Below, piece by piece: positions 54,706 to 61,792 of a stretch of DNA of 64,000 nucleotides; the stretch's first letter is position 1, and each line of letters opens with the position of its first letter. Position numbers and translations under genes: made by a program. The stretch is from the NCBI GenBank assembly GCA_049276455.1, contig JBASWL010000224.1:62001-126000 (forward strand), given 5' to 3'. The stretch is from Georgfuchsia sp049276455. Its GTDB lineage: Bacteria > Pseudomonadota > Gammaproteobacteria > Burkholderiales > Rhodocyclaceae. Below the pieces are notes generated by a model. The model saw only the letters and a program-made list of their open reading frames with translations. It was not told the origin of the DNA and searched no databases.

Positions 54706-55575
54706 TCATCGGCGCCGGCTTCGCCCTGGCCACGGCAGCTCTCCCGTCAGTTCTGCCAAACCCCCGTCGTCCTTAATGCGGGTGCCGAAGCGGTTTACTT
54801 CAACCTCAGGTAAATCTTCACTGTCGAACCACAACAACGAAATAGTGGTGTCGGTACGTGCGTAGTGCCTCGAAAGCTCCCAGAGGTCAACCCCCTTTTC
54901 CCAGTTGTCGAACCAGATGTCCTGTGAAACTTCATCCGTCTCAGTAGAGCTGTTCCCCGAAGAGCGGATTCGGTGAGCCACAGATTCAGCCGGGATTGTC
55001 GACCGGGGTGATACCCAGGCACCAGCTTGCCTCAATGCCATGGAGCGTGCGGCATACCGTACTGCGCCACGTTCCATGGTGACGAAGGCACAGGGTATGT
55101 CGCTGAGACTAGCAAACCTCGATGCGGCAGCAGGGAACGATGTGCCGAACAAGCCAGCCATATGCTGGATAAGCTCCAGAGATGGCTCTTCCTTGGGAAC
55201 AAGGGATAGCCATAGTTGATACGGCATCAGTAATTCCGCAGCGAACGTGTCGCAGGCAATTTCATTCGGATGCCGCTTGGCATAGGACCAAGACGGAACC
55301 TCTTCATGGCTCGATGCTAGATCGAGCACGATATGGGCTATTTCATGGCAGATGGTGAAGCGCTGGCGCTCATCGGGCTCCAGGGAATTCACTGTGATGA
55401 TGTGCTTCCCGTTAGGCTTGGTGATGGTGTAGCCAGACTCCCCCTCGCCAAGCTCTTCCTTCTTGATCTTGGCGTTAACTGCGATCACATATGGAGATAG
55501 GTCTTCGCGGATATTAGAAGCATCGACCTTTGCGACAAACGCGCGTGCTTTCTGCTGAACATCCGCTTCGTCCAT
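54706..55575 (-). CDS. ImmA/IrrE family metallopeptidase, candidate CBASS regulator CapP
   Basis: A 289-residue protein whose N-terminal half is an ImmA/IrrE peptidase: HEIAH zinc motif (residues 77-81, in FTICHEIAHIVLDL) and the third-ligand region NEIACDTFAAELLMP. The C-terminal half (from about 150) resembles the sensor-like domains of such proteins (PCAFVTMERGAVRYAARS). In known CBASS loci, CapP of this type is activated by single-stranded DNA and cleaves the repressor CapH. I use the ATG at 55573-55575, two bases after the repressor stop; a TTG at 55581 overlapping it is also possible. It is paired with an XRE gene and divergent from a CBASS operon, which is the CapH/CapP layout. Confidence 0.8.
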   Translation of the reverse strand: MDEADVQQKARAFVAKVDASNIREDLSPYVIAVNAKIKKEELGEGESGYTITKPNGKHIITVNSLEPDERQRFTICHEIAHIVLDLASSHEEVPSWSYAKRHPNEIACDTFAAELLMPYQLWLSLVPKEEPSLELIQHMAGLFGTSFPAAASRFASLSDIPCAFVTMERGAVRYAARSMALRQAGAWVSPRSTIPAESVAHRIRSSGNSSTETDEVSQDIWFDNWEKGVDLWELSRHYARTDTTISLLWFDSEDLPEVEVNRFGTRIKDDGGLAELTGELPWPGRSRRR

Positions 55576-55577
55576 AT

Positions 55578-55970
55578 TCAATCGTCCTCGCCATCGTCCT
55601 CGAAGGCTCTTTTTATTCGGGCAATCAAAGTGGCAGGGTCAGGCCTTGTGTTCCCGCGATGTCTCACTCCAGCCGCAGCCGAAAAAACGTCGATACCGAT
55701 CAAGGGATCTTTTAGCACGAATTCAACGAGGCTAGGATCAGCGTCTGCATGGTCAACCAACCACATCACTAGGGCCGCATCTCTGTCTCCCGGTTTAAGA
55801 ACTTTCAACAACTTGGCCACCAGCTCTTGGGATGGATTCGTCTTCTCGCCTGTTTCCAAGCGGTGGACATAGGCATGGTCCACTGACGATAGCTGGCTGA
55901 CTTCACGCAGGGAAAGGGTCCTGCGTTCACGTAGCGCCTTGAGGGCGGCGCCCAAGCCTGTTTGTGTCAT
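55578..55970 (-). CDS. XRE family helix-turn-helix repressor, candidate CBASS regulator CapH
   Basis: A 130-residue DNA-binding protein. The Cro/C1-type helix-turn-helix covers about residues 6-62 (LGAALKALRERRTLSLREVSQLSSVDHAYVHRLETGEKTNPS), and the rest is a helical extension with an acidic end (DDGEDD). It is co-transcribed with, and just ahead of, the ImmA/IrrE peptidase, and reads away from the CBASS genes. Known CapH proteins repress CBASS until cut by their partner CapP; by that model this protein should bind the inverted repeat at 56054-56076. Family likeness is clear, the CBASS role is inferred from position. Confidence 0.8.
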   Translation of the reverse strand: MTQTGLGAALKALRERRTLSLREVSQLSSVDHAYVHRLETGEKTNPSQELVAKLLKVLKPGDRDAALVMWLVDHADADPSLVEFVLKDPLIGIDVFSAAAGVRHRGNTRPDPATLIARIKRAFEDDGEDD

Positions 55971-56053
55971 GAGTTCTGATCCTTGCGGTTGCGAGAAAGA
56001 AGGGGGAAGCCGTCAGTTATGCCAATTCGACATCCAGTCGTGTTCAAGGTCGC

Positions 56054-56076
56054 CCGTTGCACAGATGTTGCAACGG
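56054..56076. promoter_or_regulatory. Inverted repeat, candidate CapH operator
   Basis: CCGTTGCA (56054-56061) and TGCAACGG (56069-56076) form a perfect 8-bp inverted repeat with a 7-base spacer, centred between the divergent repressor gene and the CBASS operon. It ends 21 bases before the predicted -35 box of the CBASS promoter. A second weaker symmetric pair, TGTTG/CAACA at 56096-56115, overlaps that promoter. Confidence 0.6.
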
Positions 56077-56097
56077 CACGAATGTTCTGATACAGTG

Positions 56098-56125
56098 TTG
56101 TCCGTACAGGCAACAGTCCTATAGT
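56098..56125 (+). promoter_or_regulatory. Candidate promoter of the CBASS operon
   Basis: TTGTCC (56098-56103), 16-base spacer, TATAGT (56120-56125). It would start a leader of about 130 bases before the DUF2188 gene; that leader holds a CCAGCC/GGCTGG hairpin (56213-56228) shortly before the GGAG ribosome site. Repression by a protein bound at 56054-56076 or at 56096-56115 would be easy to picture. Confidence 0.5.
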
Positions 56126-56260
56126 GTACGTGTGCGTCATGGTTGGTTTGCTAGGAACTCGTGTTGTTTGTATGAGCAACGTATTGTGCTACAGCGGGCA
56201 GCAGTTGGCAAGCCAGCCACTTGGCTGGGGTTTCGATAGTTTCACTGTAGGAGAGCCACC

Positions 56261-56485
56261 ATGGCAGGCAAAGATCAGCATGTTGTTCCTCACCAAGACG
56301 GCTGGGCGGTAAAGGGGGCCGGGAATCAGCGGGCCACTTCAGTACATGACACGCAGCAGCAGGCCATAGATGCGGCGCGGGACATCGCACGCAACCAGCA
56401 CTCCGAACTGGTCATCCATCGTCCGGATGGTCGCATCCGTGACAAGGACAGTTATGGCGACGATCCCTTTCCTCCGAAGGGCTGA
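56261..56485 (+). CDS. DUF2188 domain protein, first gene of the CBASS operon
   Basis: A 74-residue protein that matches DUF2188 over its full length: HVVPHQDGWAVKGAGNQRATSVHDTQQQAIDAARDIAR and the closing VIHRPDGRIRDKDSYGDDPFPPKG. Function is unknown; such small proteins occur in many genomic contexts, including defence islands and plasmids. GGAG lies 7 bases before the ATG. It is only six bases ahead of the CapV gene, so it should be co-expressed with the CBASS proteins. Confidence 0.85.
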   Translation: MAGKDQHVVPHQDGWAVKGAGNQRATSVHDTQQQAIDAARDIARNQHSELVIHRPDGRIRDKDSYGDDPFPPKG

Positions 56486-56491
56486 AGCACC

Positions 56492-57493
56492 ATGACCGAT
56501 ATTCCTACCTACCATGTGCTCGCCCTTTCAGGGGGCGGTTATCGTAGCCTTTACACAGCGACAGTTCTTGCAGAGCTTGAAACAGCGCTGGGACGGCCTA
56601 TTGCCTCGCATTTTGACCTGATTTGCGGCACGTCGGCGGGAGGGATGTTGGCCTTGGGGCTAGCCGCCGAGATTCCGGCCCAAGAACTCAAAGCACTGTT
56701 TGAAAACGAAGGCAACCGGATATTTGGATGCGGCAGTCTTCCCAGGCGGCTGCTAGGGTTTTGGCTGACCGCAAAGCATGACTCGGCGGGGCTGCGAAAG
56801 GTACTCACCGAGCGCTTCCAGGGCGCCACGATAGGCGAGTTGAAACACCGTGTTCTTGTGCCGGCGGTCAACTACTCGACTGGTCGCGGTCAGTTCTTCA
56901 AGACGCCGCATCATCCGTCCTTCGAACTCGATCACCGCATGAAGATCGTCGATGCGGCATTGGCGACTGCCGCTGCACCCATCTACTTTCCGCTGGCGCG
57001 TAACGATCGCGGTGTTTTCGCCGACGGCGGGCTAGTAGGTAACGCACCTGGTCTCTTCGGCCTCCACGAAGTCAAGACCTTCTTAGCACCGAATCAGGAA
57101 GCGCAGATTCGGGTTCTCGCCATTGGCACGATGACAATCGGCGCGACCGTTCGCGGCGGAGCCAGCCTTGACCGCGGATTCGGCAAATGGCGCGGGGGTC
57201 TCTTCGACCTCGTGATATCTGCTCAGGAATCGTCGGTGGACTACATGCTGCGGCAGTCGTTGGGGGCCAACTACTACCAGATTGACGACAAGGCGACGCC
57301 CGATCAAAGTAAGGACGTAAAGGCACTGGATAGGGTGTCCATTGGCGCCACGAATACGCTCAAGGATCGCGGCAACCATGCGGCGCAACGTGCGCTGGGA
57401 GATCCTCTATTCAAGCCGTTTCGAATGCATCAGGCCGGCACTCCCACCTTCTATCACGGCCCCAACAAGAATGTCATGGAGGCCACATGCTGA
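56492..57493 (+). CDS. capV: CBASS effector phospholipase CapV (patatin-like)
   Basis: A 333-residue patatin-like phospholipase. It has the glycine-rich oxyanion loop GGGYR (14-18), the nucleophile elbow GTSAG (serine 48) and the catalytic aspartate in DGG (D178), a complete dyad. CapV proteins are switched on by 3',3'-cGAMP and degrade the inner membrane, killing the infected cell. The C-terminal half (from about 200) would hold the nucleotide sensor region. It follows the DUF2188 gene by six bases and overlaps the CD-NTase gene by seven, so the effector and synthase are translated together. Confidence 0.94.
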   Translation: MTDIPTYHVLALSGGGYRSLYTATVLAELETALGRPIASHFDLICGTSAGGMLALGLAAEIPAQELKALFENEGNRIFGCGSLPRRLLGFWLTAKHDSAGLRKVLTERFQGATIGELKHRVLVPAVNYSTGRGQFFKTPHHPSFELDHRMKIVDAALATAAAPIYFPLARNDRGVFADGGLVGNAPGLFGLHEVKTFLAPNQEAQIRVLAIGTMTIGATVRGGASLDRGFGKWRGGLFDLVISAQESSVDYMLRQSLGANYYQIDDKATPDQSKDVKALDRVSIGATNTLKDRGNHAAQRALGDPLFKPFRMHQAGTPTFYHGPNKNVMEATC

Positions 57494-58629
57494 ACCTGAG
57501 CCCGCTTTTCTACACCGCCGTCGATGACGAGTCATGCATGCATGAGGAGTTGGAGCTGACGCCTGAGCAGCGTGCTTGGATTGCCGGCGCGCAGACTGAA
57601 GTCAGGAATTGTCTGCGGACAGGTATTCCCCGTGTGCTCAGGGAGAATGGATACGTTGACGACGTTCCGCAGCCGCGCTTTTTCACCCAAGGGTCGTGGG
57701 CATACAAGACGTTGAATTCGCCAGCGCAGCGTCCTCAGCAGGCAGACCTGGATGATGGCTGCTACCTGCCATTGAGCTTTGTGTCGCAGACCAAGCGTCC
57801 AAGCACTGCGACAACGGTGTTCTTTGCCGCCGCCGAAGAGGCGCTAAGGCCCCTGGTCAATGAGAAACGCTGGGCGCTTGTCACAGACAAACCGACTTGC
57901 ATCCGCATCGTGATTGCATCGTATGCGCACATTGATATCCCGCTGTACGCGATTCCTGACGAAGAGTTCGCCATGCTAGCAAAGGCTTCGATGGAGCGGT
58001 ATGGCTACGACTCGTTTATGGAGGCTGCAATCAAGGCAGAGCGGGACGCCTGGACGGCATTGCCAAGGGACCAAGTACTTCTTGCCCATCGTGAATGCAA
58101 CTGGATGGCCTCTGATCCCAGGCCCGTGAAGGAGTGGTTCTTGGGTGAGGTGGAAGCGAAGGGAGAGCAGTTCCGGCGCGTAGTTCGTTACTTGAAGGCC
58201 TTCCGAGACTGGAAATGGTCCAGCGGTGGTCCTGCCTCAATCTTGCTGATGGCCGCTGCGGCCCCACTCTTCGAGAAGCGTGACCGGCGCGACGATCTTG
58301 CTCTTCTGGATGTTGTCGCTGCATTGCCAACCCGGCTTCGCTCGGGGGTGAACAACCCTGTTGAAGGATCCGAATCGCTCACTGACCGGCTTGGAAATGC
58401 TGGCGTCGAAGAGGCAGCAAAAGTGTTCGAAGAGTTTGAAAAAATGCTTCGGGGGGCGATTGATGCCAATAGCTCTTCCCAGGCCTGCATTTGGATGCGG
58501 GGCGAATTCGGCCCGCGCTTTCCGAATGATCCAGATCGAGTCAAAGTCGTATCTGTGGCTGCCACCATTGCTGCAGCGCCCGCTACGGCCGGACCGAGCG
58601 AACTTATAGGGCGCACGAAAGCAGGATGA
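57487..58629 (+). CDS. CD-NTase of DncV type (CdnA/clade A cGAMP synthase)
   Basis: A 380-residue nucleotidyltransferase resembling Vibrio DncV throughout. It has TQGSWAYKTLN (GS at 69-70), QADLDDGCYLP with metal aspartates D87 and D89, the third aspartate D150 in HIDIPLYAIP, and NWMASDPRPVKEWF, RVVRYLKAFRDWKW and GGPASILLMAAAA blocks. DncV relatives make 3',3'-cGAMP, the signal that activates CapV. The ATG overlapping capV fits the DncV N-terminus (LSPLFYTAVDDE before LTPEQ). The protein ends in glycine (RTKAG), as needed for Cap2-mediated joining of its C-terminus to other molecules. The stop overlaps the cap2 start as ATGA. Confidence 0.93.
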   Translation: MLNLSPLFYTAVDDESCMHEELELTPEQRAWIAGAQTEVRNCLRTGIPRVLRENGYVDDVPQPRFFTQGSWAYKTLNSPAQRPQQADLDDGCYLPLSFVSQTKRPSTATTVFFAAAEEALRPLVNEKRWALVTDKPTCIRIVIASYAHIDIPLYAIPDEEFAMLAKASMERYGYDSFMEAAIKAERDAWTALPRDQVLLAHRECNWMASDPRPVKEWFLGEVEAKGEQFRRVVRYLKAFRDWKWSSGGPASILLMAAAAPLFEKRDRRDDLALLDVVAALPTRLRSGVNNPVEGSESLTDRLGNAGVEEAAKVFEEFEKMLRGAIDANSSSQACIWMRGEFGPRFPNDPDRVKVVSVAATIAAAPATAGPSELIGRTKAG

Positions 58630-60257
58630 ACAGTGCCACCGCAGCCACGGATGTGATCGAGGCTTTCAAGCAACGGGGTTTTGAGTTCATCGGAAAGGCG
58701 GATGACGGCTGGTTCAGGTTGCGCGGGCGACTGACTCCGCCCAAGTCAGGAAATGGCTGCCCCTGTGAAATACAGCTCGACCCGAAGTTCTGTGATTTGC
58801 CTCGCATTCGGCTGTTGGAAATCCCCCCCGAGTTGCCAGCGGCGGTCCCTCATTTAGGTGCGGATGGGGGGCTTTGCTATATCGCCAAAGGCACGGTCGT
58901 CCTAGATATCTTCGACCCCATCGGACAGTCGCTTGCATGCCTGGAACGAGCGGCAGGCGTGTTCGGCCAGATCATGCAGGGAGAGATGGTCGAAGATATC
59001 GCGGAAGAGTTCTTCGCCTATTGGGATGGCTGGCTCTGCTTGGTCGACATTCAAGGCGAAGACCTGGGCCGTCAGCGCTGCATTGTCGCAGAGGCCAATG
59101 GAACCCGCTTGTGGTTGATTACCGACAATGAAGAACGAGCGACAAGGAAGCTGGATTCGCTTGGCTACCAAGTCACCGATAGAACGGTACTGACTTACCG
59201 TATAAAGACTAACGCGCAGCCTCGCCCCCTAACCAACAACTGGCCTCCACGTACGGTTCAGGACATTTTGGCTTGGCAGAGTGCCCTTGATCCGAGGTGT
59301 CGCCGCAAGATTCATCAGCGCATACAGGAAGGCGAAAGACAGAAGGCGAATGGAGTTCTGATAATCATCGAATCTCCCCTGATGACATATGGCTTTTCCG
59401 TTTTCTATAACCGAAAAGGTCAAGAGCCGAAGACTAGGTTGGCAGATCGCAAGGACCCGACTTATGGTCTTGAGGTGATGATGGTTTCGGTGGTAAGAAT
59501 TGATGACCGATATCTTGCCCAGCGAAACATCCCGACATCTAAGACGCTTGCGGGGAAAAGGATCGCGGTGGTTGGGTGTGGCACGATTGGGGGCTATCTG
59601 TCGGAAATGCTTGTCAAGGCTGGAACTGGCACATCCGGCGGAACGCTTACGCTGGTGGATTTTGACAGTTTGCTCCCGCAAAACATTGGACGCCATCGCC
59701 TGGGGTTCCCAGACCTGCTGTCGAACAAAGCCATCGCTATGGCGAATGAACTGAAGCGCCTCGCGCCAGGCGCTGATGTCCGTGCTTTGCCTGTGGACGT
59801 CAGACAAGCCCAGCTGGGAGAGTTGGACCTGCTCATAGATGCTTCCGGTGAAGAATCTCTTGGGCATTGGTTGTGCGGCAACTATCTGCCGGATACAACT
59901 ATGCTTTCAGTCTGGATTGAAGGCCCAGGAACGGCCGTTCGCGCACTGCTAAGGACAAACAACTCCGGCGCCTGTTATCGGTGTCTATGGCATAGCAACA
60001 GAAGAGGTGAGCTTCGATCAGTCGTTGATCCGCTTCCTGTCATCCTTGCGGGGCATGGATGCGAAGGGCTGTATGTGCCTTTCCCGGCCTCGACTTCAGT
60101 GCATGCCGCCAGTCTTGGGGCGGAAATGGCTCTTGATTGGGTAAACGACATTTACTCCCCATCGCTACGAACAAGACTGATCGACCGTACGCATCAACTC
60201 GCTACTCCCGATTGTGCCCCCCCTCGGGATCGAGATTGTCCCATATGCAACTCATAA
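58626..60257 (+). CDS. cap2: CBASS Cap2, E2-E1 fusion ubiquitin-transferase-like protein
   Basis: A 543-residue fusion. The N-terminal E2-like domain (about 1-180) has candidate cysteine C84 in HLGADGGLCYIAKG; the C-terminal E1/ThiF adenylation domain (about 300-543) has nucleotide motif VVGCGTIGG (315-323), VDFD (344-347), a conserved arginine-rich HRLG stretch, and candidate transfer cysteine C479 in GHGCEGLYVPFP. Zinc-type cysteines occur at C450/C453 and in the final DRDCPICNS. In type II CBASS, Cap2 conjugates the CD-NTase C-terminus to targets and so primes it. It overlaps cdn by four bases and cap3 by 13. Confidence 0.93.
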   Translation: MNSATAATDVIEAFKQRGFEFIGKADDGWFRLRGRLTPPKSGNGCPCEIQLDPKFCDLPRIRLLEIPPELPAAVPHLGADGGLCYIAKGTVVLDIFDPIGQSLACLERAAGVFGQIMQGEMVEDIAEEFFAYWDGWLCLVDIQGEDLGRQRCIVAEANGTRLWLITDNEERATRKLDSLGYQVTDRTVLTYRIKTNAQPRPLTNNWPPRTVQDILAWQSALDPRCRRKIHQRIQEGERQKANGVLIIIESPLMTYGFSVFYNRKGQEPKTRLADRKDPTYGLEVMMVSVVRIDDRYLAQRNIPTSKTLAGKRIAVVGCGTIGGYLSEMLVKAGTGTSGGTLTLVDFDSLLPQNIGRHRLGFPDLLSNKAIAMANELKRLAPGADVRALPVDVRQAQLGELDLLIDASGEESLGHWLCGNYLPDTTMLSVWIEGPGTAVRALLRTNNSGACYRCLWHSNRRGELRSVVDPLPVILAGHGCEGLYVPFPASTSVHAASLGAEMALDWVNDIYSPSLRTRLIDRTHQLATPDCAPPRDRDCPICNS

Positions 60258-60721
60258 GCTCGTGGGCTACTGAAGACCGGAGAACCTTGCTGGATTTTTC
60301 AGAAACTACCCTTGTGACATTCTTAGGACATATTCAGATCAACGATTCTGACTGCGAGGCTGGCGGACTTTTACTCGGTTCGGTTCATGGAACACACATG
60401 CTGATTGAGCAAGCAACGGTTCCCACTGCATGGGATAGGCGGTTTCGCTGTCTATTCGAACGGATGCCGTTTGGCCACGAAGCCATTGCACTGGCCAGGT
60501 GGGCAGCTAGCCAAGGAACAATCCGGTATCTGGGTGAATGGCATACTCATCCAGAAGATCATCCCAATCCCTCTGGTCTGGATCGATCAGAGTGGAACCG
60601 TCTTTCGGCCAAGCGTCTAGACAAACGTGCAATGCTAGCGGTGATCGTTGGCCGAAAGAGCCTGTATGTTGAATTGGTACCTAGCTTAGGCCAAGGGCCA
60701 GTGTTGTTACCCGTTGACTAG
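60245..60721 (+). CDS. cap3: CBASS Cap3, JAMM-type deconjugating peptidase
   Basis: A 158-residue JAB/MPN metalloprotease with a complete JAMM centre: E38 (CEAGGLLLG), H100 and H102 (GEWHTHPEDHPNPSGLD) and D113. Cap3 removes the CD-NTase from Cap2-made conjugates and keeps the system in check. I use the ATG at 60245, inside the end of cap2; the upstream frame has no likeness to the family. This is the last gene of the CBASS operon; no terminator with a T-run was found after it. Confidence 0.93.
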   Translation: MQLISSWATEDRRTLLDFSETTLVTFLGHIQINDSDCEAGGLLLGSVHGTHMLIEQATVPTAWDRRFRCLFERMPFGHEAIALARWAASQGTIRYLGEWHTHPEDHPNPSGLDRSEWNRLSAKRLDKRAMLAVIVGRKSLYVELVPSLGQGPVLLPVD

Positions 60722-60812
60722 TTTTTCTGGAGATGTATCAACCGCAGAGTTTCGCAAGTTCTGGTTCTTTGCGTAGCCATAAGGCGGGGGGTTTAGTGTC
60801 CGCGGTCATTGA

Positions 60813-60830
60813 TGGCCATAATTGGCCATG
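60813..60830. promoter_or_regulatory. Inverted repeat upstream of the cysteine-rich orphan gene
   Basis: ATGGCCA (60813-60819), TAAT, TGGCCAT (60824-60830): a perfect 7+4+7 inverted repeat, 31 bases before the start codon at 60862. It could be an operator or simply structure in the leader. Confidence 0.4.
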
Positions 60831-60861
60831 CTGAACTGATATTGAATGCTGTTGGGGGGCT

Positions 60862-61326
60862 ATGACGCATAACTTTGAACAGTTACAGGCTCACATTTTG
60901 GCGCTTTCGAGGGCGAATTTCTTTGAGGTTGCGCGTAGAGAGTGGGTTCTAGATGCAGTTGAGGTTAGCGAGGAGTTTGATTCTTGTCCTTGCGGACAAG
61001 CAATCAAAGAGCACTGCTATCTTCGCAATACGGTTACTGGCCACCGTACCTATGTTGGTAATGTTTGCGTGAACCGCTTCATAGGTATCGATACAGGGAC
61101 TCTCTTCGATGGCCTGAAGCGAATCAAGGAAGATCCTTCCGCGAACGCAAATTTTGCGGTCATTGATTATGCGGAGGCTAGAGGTTTTCTGTATGACAAG
61201 GAGCCCGATTTCTTACGTTTTACCGCACGTAAGCGAAATTTGAGTGCTGCCCAGACGGCTTGGAAAGAGAAGATCAATCGGCGCATTCTGAACCAAACGG
61301 TTGTACAACGTCGAACGCAGCGCTGA
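60862..61326 (+). CDS. Hypothetical cysteine-rich protein downstream of CBASS
   Basis: A 154-residue protein of unknown function. Residues about 26-75 hold a recognisable small zinc-knuckle-like module: a REWVLDAVEV lead, then CPCGQAIKEHCYLRN, and YVGNVCVNRFIG, giving the pattern CxC-x8-C-x17-C. Similar CGxxIKExC...VGNxCVxRF modules occur in scattered bacterial and phage proteins (from memory). The rest is helical and basic, ending RRILNQTVVQRRTQR. A GGGGGG stretch precedes the ATG. It is on the same strand 140 bp after cap3 in lower-GC DNA, with its own inverted repeat, so it may be a separate gene of the island. Confidence 0.6.
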   Translation: MTHNFEQLQAHILALSRANFFEVARREWVLDAVEVSEEFDSCPCGQAIKEHCYLRNTVTGHRTYVGNVCVNRFIGIDTGTLFDGLKRIKEDPSANANFAVIDYAEARGFLYDKEPDFLRFTARKRNLSAAQTAWKEKINRRILNQTVVQRRTQR

Positions 61327-61792
61327 AGGGGACTTGCGTGCGGTAATCCCCCCTCAGGCAGTGGTGCTGAACGCACAGCAACGACCTCGTAACGCCCGGT
61401 TTCTGGCCTATTGCAGACCGATTAAGTCGTTCTTGGCAACGTCGGCAATGGCCGAACTGCTGACTCGTTGGGCCAGAGTCGAGCAACTCCTTTTAGATTG
61501 GTTATCGGTCATTAACCACCGACCTATTTTCAGTCAATCAAATTTCGGTGGATTGAAGCTCCTGTTGCTCTGGGTCAGCTTTGTAGAAACCGGTATTTGA
61601 ACGACCGCTTGCCCGAAGCGGTTACGCCGAACGGGGATTCGGTGTCTTTTCACGCCGAACGTCGCTGGACGTGTGCCCTTTAGGGTATTTCCGCCTTCGT
61701 GGAAATGACTGAAAGGAATCCCTGCGGGATGACCAAAGGGAACCACCACTACCGGCGGCTTCGCCCCCGTTGAATGACGAAATCATGCTTTC
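61327..61792. other. Repeat-bearing intergenic region right of the CBASS island
   Basis: 466 bp with no convincing gene. A plus-strand frame at 61301-61600 has no ribosome site and overlaps the preceding gene. Two small palindromic elements lie at its right end (61687-61706 and TCCC/GGGA at 61719-61729), each followed by GAC. It may contain the right edge of the inserted segment. Confidence 0.55.
61687..61706. repeat. Short palindromic intergenic repeat (8+4+8), second copy
   Basis: ATTTCCGC, CTTC, GTGGAAAT (one G-T pair), followed by GACT. It has the same length and design as the element at 43147-43166, and a shorter relative (ATCCC-TGC-GGGAT followed by GACC) stands 12 bases further right. 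Confidence 0.6.

Noticed and set aside
61301..61600. Plus-strand frame of 99 codons after the cysteine-rich gene
   Set aside because: No ribosome site, starts inside the preceding gene, and no recognisable domain.
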